Shown here: positions 36,315 to 45,512 of the stretch, piece by piece
Position numbering within the stretch: the stretch's first letter is position 1
How the letters are laid out: each line of letters opens with the position of its first letter
From: Roseiarcus sp963709655
GTDB taxonomy: Bacteria > Pseudomonadota > Alphaproteobacteria > Rhizobiales > Beijerinckiaceae
Length of the DNA stretch: 64,000 nucleotides
Direction: 5' to 3'
NCBI GenBank assembly: GCA_963709655.1
Contig: CAVPXF010000053.1
Location: 682,001-746,000, forward strand
Translations under genes and position numbers: made by a program
The notes under the pieces: model-generated
Databases searched by the model: none
What the model was told of the DNA's origin: nothing
The model's input: only the letters and a program-made list of their open reading frames with translations

Positions 36315-36901
36315 TCACCACCCATACGGGCGGCCGACCGGAGGCGCCCCACTGTCGACCGGCAGACCGGCTTTCTCGCACCATGCGGGACTGCCGTTGC
36401 AATGCGGGGCGGCGGCGGATTCCGTTACTGCGGAGCGAGGCGAGGGCGGACGTCCGGCCCAATGCCGGCGTGGGGTCTTCGTCGGCTCCCGGGCTGCTCG
36501 CTCATGAACCTCCGGCGCTCGCACGGCCGGCGCCCTCGGCCTAGCCGCGCGCGGCGCCGATTTCGCGCTCTCGCCGGCCTTTGGCTGCGGAGCCGACTGG
36601 GCGGCGACAAGATTCTGGTACGCGTCCTCGCTCTCCTGGCGGAGCTCCGCCAATTGCATCGGGCCGAGGTAGGAGCTCAACGCAGCGCCTTCGCTCTTCT
36701 GCCACTCGGCGATCGCCCGGCGGGTCGGCGGATCGAGCGAGCTCGTGACGGGCCCCTTATAGAGATCGAGGGCGATCAGGCGCAGCTGGATCTCCTTCTC
36801 CTCGGCGGGCGTCAGGTTGAGCGCCTTCTCGGTCTCAGCGGTTCCGATCTCGGCCCTCCAGTCCTTCTTTTCCGGCTCCTTCCCCGAATTCCGGCGCTTG
36901 T
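36315..36901 (-). pseudogene. frame-shifted C-terminal segment of Ser/Thr kinase with peptidoglycan-binding-like domain
   Basis: In a different frame from the kinase directly upstream, this stretch encodes EKALNLTPAEEKEIQLRL, then DLYKGPVTSSLDPPTRRAIAEWQ and YLGPMQLAELRQES, the pattern of a PG_binding_1-type helical repeat, followed by a proline/alanine/arginine-rich tail. It has no good start of its own. It is most simply the C-terminus of the kinase, separated by a one-base loss near 36.97 kb. The total span 38866-36315 is one base short of a whole number of codons, in agreement. Confidence 0.6.
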
Positions 36902-38866
36902 TCAGTCCGCGCGACGCCCGAGCTTTCGAGAGCAGCGATGGTCGGCGCGCCGAGAATTCGAACTCGACCCGGCGCCGGGGTCGGCGACAACGACGACGGC
37001 AGGAGGATCCGGCTCAGCGCGCAACCTGAGATCTGCTGCACGCGATCCGCCTTCCAAGGGGGGAAGGTTGCTCGTGAAACCGGCGCCGACAGGGGTCTTC
37101 AGGATCGAGACCGATTGCGCGGGACCCAGAGGCTCCAGGCCCGCCGTCTTCCCGCGCTCGCCCGAGCCCGGCGGAGGCGCCGTCTTCTCATCTCCGGCCG
37201 GCGGAACGTCGTTGGGGCGCGCGACCGCCTTCGGCGTCGAGGCTTCCTTGGACGCAATCGCCACGTCTGGCGGTGTCGGCGAGGTCCGGTCGGCGATTGC
37301 GAGCCTGACCGTCATCTGCGCTGTTCGGTTGTTGTGGTCGGTCGCGACAATCTGGATTGCCGCATGCCCAGGGCGCCACGGATCGCCTTCAATAACGCCT
37401 GTCCCCTGCCCCTTGTCCAGGAAGTTCAGGCCGTCCGGCAGACCTGACGCGGCCAACCGCAATCCCTTGCCGCCCCGGTCGAGAAAAGCCGGCAAAACCT
37501 GGATGTATTGCGCGCCGACGACGGCCGAAGGAAGGTCGATGTCCGGCTGCGGGGTGGACGGCGGAAGCGCGTCGACAACGTCGTCCGCGTTCGGCGCCTG
37601 CGGTGGCGGGTTCGACAGCTTCGGCGACGCTTCTTCTGCTCTTGCGAGTTTCGTTGGGTTCGGCCCTTCGTCACGCGGCGGTGGGCCCGCATTCGACCGG
37701 CTCGGCGCGGCGTCCGGTTGGGTCGGCATTGCCGGCGCAGACAGATCGGCTGCCGCGATCGGCGGCAGCTTGCTCGGCGATGTCGGCGGCGCTGGCGCGA
37801 CGAAAGATTGCGTGACCTGCGCAATGTCGCTCCGGAGGACATAGGCCATCGAGGCCATGACGGCGAGCGCGGCCACCGCACCGAACAGCAACGCGTTCCG
37901 ATTTCCGGAAGGCTTGAGCGTCGAAGGCGGACGGAGCGCATGTGAAGCCGCTCGCGGCTTGTCGCCCGCGGGCGCCCAAGCTGCAATCTCCGCCATGCTT
38001 CCGGGCCGGTTCACGGGGAGGGGCTGCAACATCCATTGGAGGAGCGGGCGAAACGTCGGATCGACGTCGGAAAGATCCGGAACGACGGAGCGCTTCGCGA
38101 TCGCATCCGCCTCCGAACCGCTCATGTCGATCGGACGTCCGCGCATCGCCGCCGCCAGCACGAGCCCGAAACTATAAATGTCGGACTTGGGCGTCACTTC
38201 GCCGCCATACAAACCAAACTGCTCAGGCGACGCAAAATTGTACTTGCCCGCGAAACGGCCACCGATAATCGAAACGTCCTTTCTCTCGAGCGAACGCGCA
38301 ATTCCGAAGTCTATGATTTTGGCGAGGCGCACGTCCCGGTTCGGAAGGATGATGTTGTCCGGAGAGATGTCGCGATGAACAATCCCGTGCCGATGCGCGA
38401 CGTCGAGGGCGGGCGCCATCCGCTGCTGCAGGATCGTGACGTCGTCCAGCGCCATCGGACCGGCTGCGAACCGGTCGGTAAGCGACGGGCCGTCGACGAA
38501 CTCCATCGCCAAATAGGCTCGGCGCAGGTCCGGATCGATCGAAAAGACGAAATAGCGCACGATCGCTTCGTGCGGCAGATTGTGCAGCGCCGACGCCTCG
38601 CGCCGGAACAATTCGAATATTTCCGGGTCGCTCGCGAACTCGGGTCGGATCAATTTGATCGCCACCGGATCGCGCGTCACGATGTTGAAGCCGCGGTAGA
38701 CCTCACCCATCCCGCCGTTCGCGATCAGCCTCTCGATTTCGTAGACGCTGTTAAGTCGCGTCCCGGGCCGGAGGCTTCCAACGACCGGATTTTGGATAAC
38801 GGTCCGATCCTCCACAGCTCGCGCTCCAAACTCGCAAAATGTGCGTATTGCGACCAAGCTTGCCAC
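36902..38866 (-). CDS. transmembrane Ser/Thr protein kinase with extracytoplasmic cadherin-like domain
   Basis: 654-aa Hanks-type kinase as read. The kinase domain spans about residues 35-300: glycine loop IANGGMGEVYRG, VAIKLI lysine, catalytic HRDISPDN and metal-binding DFGIA. A single membrane helix follows (ALLFGAVAALAVMASMAYVL, about 326-345). Beyond it come a proline/alanine-rich linker and an Ig-like putative-cadherin (He_PIG-type) block, LRLAASGLPDGLNFLDKG..GVIEGDP (about 465-500). The last about 30 residues look out of frame; see the segment downstream. So the protein probably senses an envelope polymer outside and phosphorylates targets inside. It stands alone, without an adjacent phosphatase. 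Confidence 0.83.
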   Translation of the reverse strand: MASLVAIRTFCEFGARAVEDRTVIQNPVVGSLRPGTRLNSVYEIERLIANGGMGEVYRGFNIVTRDPVAIKLIRPEFASDPEIFELFRREASALHNLPHEAIVRYFVFSIDPDLRRAYLAMEFVDGPSLTDRFAAGPMALDDVTILQQRMAPALDVAHRHGIVHRDISPDNIILPNRDVRLAKIIDFGIARSLERKDVSIIGGRFAGKYNFASPEQFGLYGGEVTPKSDIYSFGLVLAAAMRGRPIDMSGSEADAIAKRSVVPDLSDVDPTFRPLLQWMLQPLPVNRPGSMAEIAAWAPAGDKPRAASHALRPPSTLKPSGNRNALLFGAVAALAVMASMAYVLRSDIAQVTQSFVAPAPPTSPSKLPPIAAADLSAPAMPTQPDAAPSRSNAGPPPRDEGPNPTKLARAEEASPKLSNPPPQAPNADDVVDALPPSTPQPDIDLPSAVVGAQYIQVLPAFLDRGGKGLRLAASGLPDGLNFLDKGQGTGVIEGDPWRPGHAAIQIVATDHNNRTAQMTVRLAIADRTSPTPPDVAIASKEASTPKAVARPNDVPPAGDEKTAPPPGSGERGKTAGLEPLGPAQSVSILKTPVGAGFTSNLPPLEGGSRAADLRLRAEPDPPAVVVVADPGAGSSSNSRRADHRCSRKLGRRAD

Positions 38867-39156
38867 AGCGCGCTATTGGCGCCTGACGCCTTGACGCCGA
38901 AACCCGTCGCCGGGAAGGGAAACTTTCCGGCGAATTTGTTTCGGATAGGCTCTATAGCTTGCGACAAGCGTTTGACGAGGGCCGAAGGATGGCCGGAGTT
39001 TGACGAGGCCCGCGCTTATGCGGGCCACTCACGGGAAACGCTCATTCGCGCCTCCTCGACATCTACTGGATTGAACGAAAAACTCGGATGGCGACTTCGA
39101 GCCGGACCTCAATCAGCCGGCCGGTGGCTTGTCAACCGCCAATTGAGCTGCGGGGC

Positions 39157-42100
39157 TCAGGATGGCTGGGTCGATAGGCATGCGTCCTCCAGAACGGCTT
39201 GATGCGCGACCTTCTCGTTGTCGTCGGTCGGCTCGGGATGTCCGAGATCCGTTTTCGCGCTCCTGTCGGGATCGGGCCGCTCGATCCGGAACCAGGCGAC
39301 GTAGAGCGCCGGCAGGAAGACGAGGGTCAGGGCCGTCGCGCCCGCCAGGCCGCCCATGATCGCGTAGGCCATCGGACCCCAGAAGATGGTCGGCGCGATC
39401 GGGACCATGCCGAGGATCGCCGCGGAAGCGGTGAGCAGGATCGGGCGCACCCGGTGGCTGGTGGCGTCGACGACCGCGTCCCAGGGGTGGAGTCCCTTGG
39501 CCTTGTCGGTCTCGATCTGGTTGATCAGGATCACCGAGTTGCGGGCGATCATGCCGGTGAGCGCAAGCACGCCGAGGATCGCCACGAAACCGAGCGGCTT
39601 GTCGGCGAGGAGCAGCGCCGCGACGACGCCGATGACGCCCATCGGCGCGACGCTCATGACCAGGATCATGCTGCTGAAGCTCTGCAGCTGGACCATCAGC
39701 ACGGTCAGCATGATGACCAGCATCAAAGGCACGACGGCCATCACCGAGGTCTGCGCCTTGTCGCTCTCCTCCACGCTGCCGCCGACGCCGACATGATATC
39801 CGGTGGGCAGGCCGGCGTTCAGCGCCGCGATCTTCGGCTGGAGCTCCTGCACGACGGTTGCGGCCTGGGTGCCCGGCGCGAGGTCGGCCTGCACGGTGAC
39901 GGTCGGCAGCCTGTCCCTGCGCCAGACGATCGGATATTCCTGGCCGTACTCGACCGAGGCGATCTGGCTCAAGGGAACGGTTTTCCCGTTCGGCAGCGGC
40001 ACCTGCAGCGACCGGATGGTCGAGAGCGACTTGCGCTGCTCGGCGGAGGCCCTGACGACCACGTCGTCGAGCCAGATGCCGCTGCGCATCTCGGTCGCCG
40101 TGACGCCCGAGACGACCGCGTTCACCGCCAGAGCCAAGTCCTGCGAGCTGAGACCGAGGAGTCGGGCCTGATCCTGATCGACCCGGATCCTGATGGTGCG
40201 GCCGGGCTCCATCCAGGTGTAGTTGACGTTGGCGGCGCCTGGCGCCGAGCCGAGAAGCTCAGCCACCTCGGATGCGATCTTGCGCACTTTTTCCGGCTCC
40301 CGCCCGCTCACCCGGTATTGGAGCGGCCAGCCGACCGGCGGGCCGAGCTCGAGCGGGTAGACCCGGCCGACGATGTTCGGGAAATCGGCCGCCAGCGCGC
40401 GCTCGAGCTTCGCCTTCACGCGTTCGCGCTGCGCGAGCCCCTTGGTGACGACGACGGCCTGGGCGAAAAAGTCGTTCGGCAGCTGCACGTTCAGGGGCAA
40501 GTAGAACCGCACGGCGCCCTGCCCGACATAAGCGCTCCAATGATCGACGTCCCGATCGTCTTTCAGGAGCTTGTCCAGACGAGCCGAGGCCGCCTTGGTC
40601 GCGTCGATGGAGGCGTTTTCGGGGAGCTGCAGGTCGACCAGCAGCTCGGGCCGGTCGGAGGCCGGAAAGAACTGCTGCGGAACGAAGCGCATGCCAAAGA
40701 CCGCCACCGCGAACAGGGCGAGCGTCGCAGCGATCGTGACCCAGCGCGCCCGCATCGCCATGACGAGGAAGGCGCGGAAGGCGCGCATGGCGGGGCCTGG
40801 CGTCTCCGGATGCGCCGTCTTGGGCTTTTTCAGCACCCAGACGCCGAGCATGGGGGTAAAGAGGGCCGCAACGCCCCACGACGCGATCAGAGCGATTCCG
40901 ACGACGGCGAAGATCGAGAAGGTGTATTCGCCAGCGGCGCTGCGGGCGAACCCGATCGGCACGAACGCCGCGATCGTGACCAGCGTGCCGGCCAGCCTCG
41001 GATAGGCGGTCGAGCTATAGGCGAAACTGGCCGCCGCTTCCTTCTCGTCGCCCCGATCGAGCCGCGTGACCATCGATTCGATGGTGATCATGGCGTCGTC
41101 GACCAGCAGGCCGAGCGCGATGATCAGGGCGCCGAGCGAAATTCGCTGAAGGTCGATGCCGAGCGCCGACATGGTCATGAACACGACGGCGAGGACGAGC
41201 GGGATCGAGAGCGCCACCACGGCGCCGGCGCGCAGGCCGAGGGCGAGGAGGCTGACGGCAAGGACGATGGCGATCGCCTCCCACAACGCCTCCATGAAGT
41301 CGGCGACGGCGTGCTCGACGGTGACGGGCTGATTGGCGATGAGCGTCGGTTCGATGCCGACAGGCAGGTTCGCCTTGATCTCGGTCATGGCGCGCTCGAC
41401 GTTGCGCCCGAGCGCCAGCACATCGCCGCCCTTGCGCATGGCGATGGCGAGCCCGATGCCCTCCTTGCCGTTGACGCGGAACATCGGCTGGGCCGGGTCG
41501 GCCGGGCCGCGCGTGACGCGCGCGATGTCGCCCAGCCGAATCATCCGGCCGTTGGCGACGAAATTGACGCCGAGGATGTCGTGCTCGGACCGGAACGCGC
41601 CCGAGACGCGGACCAGGATCTTTTCGGCGCCCGTCTGCACCACGCCCTGGGGCGTGACGGCGTTCTGGGCGGCGAGGGCGGCGATCAGCGCGGCGCGGTC
41701 GATTCCGAGGCCGGCGAGCTCTTCGGTCGAGAATTCCACATAGACGCGCTCGTCCTGCGCCCCGAGGACGTCGATCTTCGAGATGTCCGGCAGCTCCAGG
41801 AGCTGCTTGCGGACGTCGTCGACCGCGTCCCGGAGCTCGCGATGGGTGAACCCGTCGGCGGTGAAGCCATAGACGATGCCATAGGTGTCGCCGAACTCGT
41901 CGTTGAAGCCGGGGCCGACGATGCCTTGCGGCAGGTCGTTCCTGATGTCGTAGACCTTCTTGCGCACCTGATACCAGATGTCCGGAACCTTGGTCGCAGG
42001 CGTCGAATCCTTCAGGCTGACGAAGATCGTGGCCTGCCCGGCGGTCGTGTAGCTTTTCAGATAGTCGAGGTTCGGCGTCTCCTCGAGCTTGCGCTCGAGG

Positions 42101-42303
42101 CGGTCGGTGATCTGCTCGAGCGTGTCGCTGACCGTGGCGCCGGGCCAGCCGACCTGCACGACCATGGTCTTGACGGTGAAGTCCGGATCCTCGCTCCGCC
42201 CGAGCTTGAGGTAGGACCCGACGCCCGCCACCACGATGACGAACATGAAATAGATCACGAGCGAACGGTGGCGGATCGCCCATTCGGTGAGGTTGAGGTT
42301 CAT
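39157..42303 (-). CDS. RND efflux transporter, inner-membrane pump
   Basis: 1048-aa resistance-nodulation-division permease of the hydrophobe/amphiphile exporter group. Twelve membrane segments in the usual 1+6+5 layout with two large periplasmic loops are visible. VGWPGATVSDTLEQI occurs near residue 50, and the proton-relay Asp pair is in LGLLVDDAMITIES (about 395-408). The C-terminal half has IGVVAALLLADKPLGFVAILG. The start MNLNLTEWAIRHRSLV overlaps the stop of the membrane-fusion gene (TGATG), so the pair is translationally coupled. No outer-membrane factor gene follows, so it must use a TolC-like partner from elsewhere. The drug range is not inferable. Confidence 0.92.
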   Translation of the reverse strand: MNLNLTEWAIRHRSLVIYFMFVIVVAGVGSYLKLGRSEDPDFTVKTMVVQVGWPGATVSDTLEQITDRLERKLEETPNLDYLKSYTTAGQATIFVSLKDSTPATKVPDIWYQVRKKVYDIRNDLPQGIVGPGFNDEFGDTYGIVYGFTADGFTHRELRDAVDDVRKQLLELPDISKIDVLGAQDERVYVEFSTEELAGLGIDRAALIAALAAQNAVTPQGVVQTGAEKILVRVSGAFRSEHDILGVNFVANGRMIRLGDIARVTRGPADPAQPMFRVNGKEGIGLAIAMRKGGDVLALGRNVERAMTEIKANLPVGIEPTLIANQPVTVEHAVADFMEALWEAIAIVLAVSLLALGLRAGAVVALSIPLVLAVVFMTMSALGIDLQRISLGALIIALGLLVDDAMITIESMVTRLDRGDEKEAAASFAYSSTAYPRLAGTLVTIAAFVPIGFARSAAGEYTFSIFAVVGIALIASWGVAALFTPMLGVWVLKKPKTAHPETPGPAMRAFRAFLVMAMRARWVTIAATLALFAVAVFGMRFVPQQFFPASDRPELLVDLQLPENASIDATKAASARLDKLLKDDRDVDHWSAYVGQGAVRFYLPLNVQLPNDFFAQAVVVTKGLAQRERVKAKLERALAADFPNIVGRVYPLELGPPVGWPLQYRVSGREPEKVRKIASEVAELLGSAPGAANVNYTWMEPGRTIRIRVDQDQARLLGLSSQDLALAVNAVVSGVTATEMRSGIWLDDVVVRASAEQRKSLSTIRSLQVPLPNGKTVPLSQIASVEYGQEYPIVWRRDRLPTVTVQADLAPGTQAATVVQELQPKIAALNAGLPTGYHVGVGGSVEESDKAQTSVMAVVPLMLVIMLTVLMVQLQSFSSMILVMSVAPMGVIGVVAALLLADKPLGFVAILGVLALTGMIARNSVILINQIETDKAKGLHPWDAVVDATSHRVRPILLTASAAILGMVPIAPTIFWGPMAYAIMGGLAGATALTLVFLPALYVAWFRIERPDPDRSAKTDLGHPEPTDDNEKVAHQAVLEDACLSTQPS

Positions 42304-43391
42304 CACACGGCTCCCAGGACGCGAACCTTCTGGCCGGGGCGCAGCGTCTGCACCCCGGCGGTGACGACGAGCGCGCCGGTGTCCAGCCCGTGGGAGATCA
42401 CCACAGAGGCGGAATCGTAGCGCAGGACCTCGACGTTGCGCAGGGCGACGGTCTTGCTCAGCGGATCGACCACCCACACGGCAGGGCGCCCGTCCGTCTC
42501 GGTCAGCGCGCTCGCCGGGACCTCGACGCCGGGCGGGGCCGAAAGCCGGAAACGGCCGACGACGGTGGCCCCGAGCCGCATGGCTTCCGGCGGATCGACG
42601 ATGCCGACCTTGATCTGGAATGTCCGGGTCGAGGAATCCGCCTGAGGCGCGACCTCCCGCACCCGGCCGGTCGCCTTGACCTGCGGGTCGTTGCTGAGGG
42701 CGAGCTCGACCGTGGGATTTTGCGGGCCATTGCGGATGAGTTGCTCCGGGACATCGAAGACGGCGTCGCGTCCGCCCTCGCGCGCCAGCTGCGCGACCGT
42801 CTGCCCGGCATGAACCACCTCGCCCGGCTCGGCGCCGACCGCGGTGACAGCGCCGGGCGAATCGGCGAACAGCATGGTGTAGCCCTGCTGCTCGCGCGCG
42901 ATCCGGACCTGCGCCTGCGCGGAGTCGACCTGGGCCTCAACGGTCAGGAGCTTCTGCTGGGCGTCGTCGAAATTGGCGCGCGTGGCCCAGCCGTCCGTCA
43001 AGAGCTGCTGCTGCCGCGAGAAGGTGAGGCGCGCCTCGGTCAGCACCGCCTCGAGCGAGGCGAGGTTGGCCTGAGCCGAGCGCAGCGCATTGTCCTGGAT
43101 CTGGGGATCGAGCCGACCGACCAACTGGTCCGCGGTCAGCACGTCGCCGACATGGACCGGCCGCTCGATCATCCGGCCGTCGACGCGAAAGGCGAGACTG
43201 ACCTCGTCCTTGGCGCGAACCTGGCCGGTGAGCGAGACCATCTCGCCTTCCACGCCCTGCTCGACGGTGACGGTCCGAACCGGCCGATCCGCTTGGGTGG
43301 GCAGGGCCGCTTTGTCGCAGCCCGCCAGGGTCGCGGCGATCAGGGCCGCCGCAGCAATTTGACACCTGAACATTGGTAAAGCCTTTCGCAT
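42303..43391 (-). CDS. RND efflux periplasmic adaptor (membrane-fusion lipoprotein)
   Basis: 362-aa HlyD/AcrA-type adaptor. A lipoprotein signal (AAAALIAATLAGC) ends in a lipobox Cys at about residue 25. The lipoyl/barrel halves flank a helical hairpin with the blocks VSLAFRVDGRMIERPVHVGD, QQQLLTDGWATRANFDDAQQK and AGQTVAQLAREGGRDAVFDV. Its role is to link the inner-membrane pump with an outer-membrane channel. ATG 43391 or 43373 are both possible starts. It is the first gene of the efflux operon and divergent from the TetR gene at 43725; operator-like palindromes lie between. Confidence 0.9.
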   Translation of the reverse strand: MRKALPMFRCQIAAAALIAATLAGCDKAALPTQADRPVRTVTVEQGVEGEMVSLTGQVRAKDEVSLAFRVDGRMIERPVHVGDVLTADQLVGRLDPQIQDNALRSAQANLASLEAVLTEARLTFSRQQQLLTDGWATRANFDDAQQKLLTVEAQVDSAQAQVRIAREQQGYTMLFADSPGAVTAVGAEPGEVVHAGQTVAQLAREGGRDAVFDVPEQLIRNGPQNPTVELALSNDPQVKATGRVREVAPQADSSTRTFQIKVGIVDPPEAMRLGATVVGRFRLSAPPGVEVPASALTETDGRPAVWVVDPLSKTVALRNVEVLRYDSASVVISHGLDTGALVVTAGVQTLRPGQKVRVLGAV

Positions 43392-43493
43392 TGACGTCAA
43401 AGTGAGCTTCCGTCTGCAAGAGCCGTCCGGCCCGGGTCGCGCTGGGGCGCGGGTCGCCGCCGGTGTTTGCATTACATAGTGCAGTATATTGAA

Positions 43494-43511
43494 TTGCACT
43501 AGTACGTGCAA
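43494..43511. promoter_or_regulatory. operator-like palindrome 1 of the efflux/TetR region
   Basis: TTGCACTAGTACGTGCAA: perfect 6-base arms TTGCAC/GTGCAA around a 6-base centre. It lies about 103 bases upstream of the adaptor start. A further half-site AGTGCA (43478-43483) pairs with the same TGCACT at wider spacing. It has the same length and left arm as the site at 43694. Confidence 0.6.
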
Positions 43512-43693
43512 CACCGATTTTGCGACGGGCGGCGAAAAATTTGAGCGGCGCGGTCCGGCCGGACCGCGAGCGACCGCCAACCGCAAGCGGGCAGACGCAG
43601 GACGCCCTTGGCGGAAACTGAGCAGCGCCTCGGGACCGCACGGCGCGCGCGCCTCGCCTTCGGGCCTTGCACGACACGCCCCCGTGTACTAAA

Positions 43694-43711
43694 TTGCACT
43701 CATCAGTGTAA
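43694..43711. promoter_or_regulatory. operator-like palindrome 2, just before the TetR gene
   Basis: TTGCACTCATCAGTGTAA: arms TTGCACT/AGTGTAA with one mismatch around CATC. It ends 13 bases before the TetR ATG, a position that would give autorepression. Sharing TTGCACT and total length with the site at 43494, it suggests one regulator controls both divergent promoters. Confidence 0.6.
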
Positions 43712-43724
43712 GAAGGGCTTTGGG

Positions 43725-44387
43725 ATGGAACTTCAAAAGAGATCGAACGGGACCGTCGCCAAGATTGGCCGCGGGGGATCGCGCGAAGCGATCGTCGAGG
43801 CGGCGGCGCGCCTGTTCCTCGACCACGGGTTTGGCTCGGTGAGCATGGACGAACTGGCCGAGGCGGCGGGCGTCGCCAGGCGGACGCTCTACAACCAGTT
43901 CGTCAGCAAGGAAGACATCTTCCGCGAGATGCTTCATCGCGTGTCCCGGCAGCTTGAGGACGCCTTTCCTCCGGGCATCGAAACCCAAGGCGACGCCGAG
44001 CATGTGCTCCGTTTGGCGGCGCAGATGATTCTTCAGCTGCACGAGAATCCGGATTACCTCGGGTTCCTGCGCATGGTGGTCGCCGACTCCCGCCAGTTTC
44101 CCTGGATCGCCGAGGAGTTCGCCGCCGTGATGGAGCCGCAAGCCGAGCGGCTGGCGCGATATCTCGCCCACATGACCGCCATTGGCGTCCTCGACTGCCG
44201 CCTTCCGACGCTCGCAGCGCATCAGTTCATGGGCATGCTGAACGAGTTCTCTCTGTGGCCCTGGATGTTGGGTCGCGAGCGCCTGCCCGTCCCCGTCGAA
44301 GAGGTGGTCGACGAGACCGTGCGGATGTTCATTCGCCACTACAGGCGTCCGCGATCGGACGAGCGCGGTCAGGGCGACGCCGCGTAG
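43725..44387 (+). CDS. TetR/AcrR-family repressor of the divergent RND efflux operon
   Basis: 220-aa TetR-type regulator. The helix-turn-helix block REAIVEAAARLFLDHGFGSVSMDELAEAAGVARRTLYNQF (residues about 20-58, read in two blocks) is complete. The C-terminal ligand domain has the AcrR-like FPWIAEEFAAVMEPQAERLARYL segment. ATG 43725 is chosen because it follows the operator-like site and an AAGGGC. Divergent placement from the adaptor and pump genes is the classic arrangement for a local efflux repressor, so the two TTGCACT palindromes are its likely binding sites. The inducer is unknown. Bases 44388-44598 hold nothing recognised. Confidence 0.88.
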   Translation: MELQKRSNGTVAKIGRGGSREAIVEAAARLFLDHGFGSVSMDELAEAAGVARRTLYNQFVSKEDIFREMLHRVSRQLEDAFPPGIETQGDAEHVLRLAAQMILQLHENPDYLGFLRMVVADSRQFPWIAEEFAAVMEPQAERLARYLAHMTAIGVLDCRLPTLAAHQFMGMLNEFSLWPWMLGRERLPVPVEEVVDETVRMFIRHYRRPRSDERGQGDAA

Positions 44388-44598
44388 CGCCAACGGATCT
44401 CCCGTCCGCTTTACGCGACGCGCGATGTCCCCAATCGCTCGATTGGCGCCGGTCGACGGCCTGGCACGAATGTCGCCGATCGGGTCGATCGGGTGCGTTC
44501 GAGCCTGTTTCAGGAACGGGCGCTCCTGGCCCTTGGCGCAGGGGGAAGAATGGACCAACGCATATCTGCGCGGGTGACGCCGGCGGCGACGCAAATCG

Positions 44599-45210
44599 TC
44601 ACGCGCCCGCGACCTGCACGACCCATCTCGCCGCGATTTCGGCCAAATCCTTGAAGGTCAGTTCCGAAGTCTCCAGACGCTTATTGGCGGCAATAACCGG
44701 CAGATCGCGTTCGAACTGGTTGAACTCATTGGCTATCGCTACGCCTCCCGGGACCAGGGGATCCCTGGCCTCGTCACGGAGCCAAGTCGCCAGTTCGCGG
44801 ATCAGCAGCGGAACCTCGCCGCCGTGCGAGTGAATATCTTGCCCGGCAATGTCCGAGATAAACGATTGATACCGGTGCAGATCCCTATCGAAGATGAGGA
44901 CTTTCTTCGACCGCTGCGCTCGATCCCCGAACGTCCTGGCGCCGAGAAAGAGTCCCAACTCGAGAGGCATGTTGAAGCGCGGGAGACCGGAAGCAGCGTC
45001 CAGTTCGGTCATCGACAGATCATGGACGCTGTAAGGGCAGTCGCGGATGATGCGGCAGATCTTGTCGATCCGCACTTCGCCGCCGTCATCGTTTTCGCGA
45101 GCGCAACGCGGCTTGAACCCGGAACGGACGATCGTGAAGACGATGGCTTGAAAACTGAGCTGGTAATCTGCGGAGAAAGGACAGTTTATGAAAACGTCCC
45201 TGCCGATCAT
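44599..45210 (-). CDS. DVFINCPF-type protein, TIR/nucleoside deoxyribosyltransferase-like, possible defence effector
   Basis: 203-aa soluble protein. It opens MIGRDVFINCPFSADYQLSF, a strand-loop-helix start like that of TIR and nucleoside deoxyribosyltransferase folds. Next come GFKPRCAREN, ICRIIRDCPYSVHDLSMTELD and PRFNMPLELGLFLGA, then YQSFISDIAGQDIHSHGG. I recall similar sequences as a widespread, unnamed family. The block FNMPLELG places Glu84 where the catalytic Glu of deoxyribosyltransferases and TIR NADases sits (D..G..xE[LI]G), after an Asp at 64. NAD or nucleotide cleavage is therefore a hypothesis only. It overlaps the small upstream gene by four bases (ATGA), so both are made together. 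A longer reading to 45447 is a shadow of that gene. Confidence 0.7.
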   Translation of the reverse strand: MIGRDVFINCPFSADYQLSFQAIVFTIVRSGFKPRCARENDDGGEVRIDKICRIIRDCPYSVHDLSMTELDAASGLPRFNMPLELGLFLGARTFGDRAQRSKKVLIFDRDLHRYQSFISDIAGQDIHSHGGEVPLLIRELATWLRDEARDPLVPGGVAIANEFNQFERDLPVIAANKRLETSELTFKDLAEIAARWVVQVAGA

Positions 45211-45395
45211 CGCCCTGAACGGGCGGAGCGCGCGTTCACGATGGCGGCTTGCAGCTCTCTCGCGGAGAAATGGGTCGCCTTTCCTTTCGGCTTGAGGATG
45301 CGGACCCCGTCGGCCGTCGTTCCAAGAACCTTCCCGGCCTCGGCGGTCTTGTGACTCTTCGGGCTCGAACCGATGCGTTTGGGCGACTTGCTCAT
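45207..45395 (-). CDS. small basic protein coupled to the DVFINCPF gene
   Basis: 62-aa lysine/arginine-rich protein, MSKSPKRIGSSPKSHKTAEA then ADGVRILKPKGKATHFSARELQAAIVNA. No known domain; the middle could be a small strand and the last part one helix. Its stop overlaps the start of the 203-aa gene (ATGA), which argues that both are real and act together, for instance as regulator, antitoxin or sensor for the larger protein. There is no strong ribosome site at 45395, and the reading frame stays open for about 60 codons upstream without a start codon, so a longer N-terminus with a lost start is possible. Confidence 0.5.
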   Translation of the reverse strand: MSKSPKRIGSSPKSHKTAEAGKVLGTTADGVRILKPKGKATHFSARELQAAIVNARSARSGR

Positions 45396-45512
45396 GGGTG
45401 AAATATGATCGAGCCCAGGCGAGCGTGCAAGGGGAACGCGCGGCCACGACTGCCGCGCTAAGACAAGCCTCGGCCGCCGCTTGGCCCGGTCGCCGAGCGA
45501 GCCCGTCCAGGG

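Noticed and set aside
39199..42420. Plus-strand open frame of 1073 codons
   Set aside because: It lies exactly opposite the RND pump gene, is rich in Asp, Arg and His as expected from an antisense frame in GC-rich DNA, and shows no domain.
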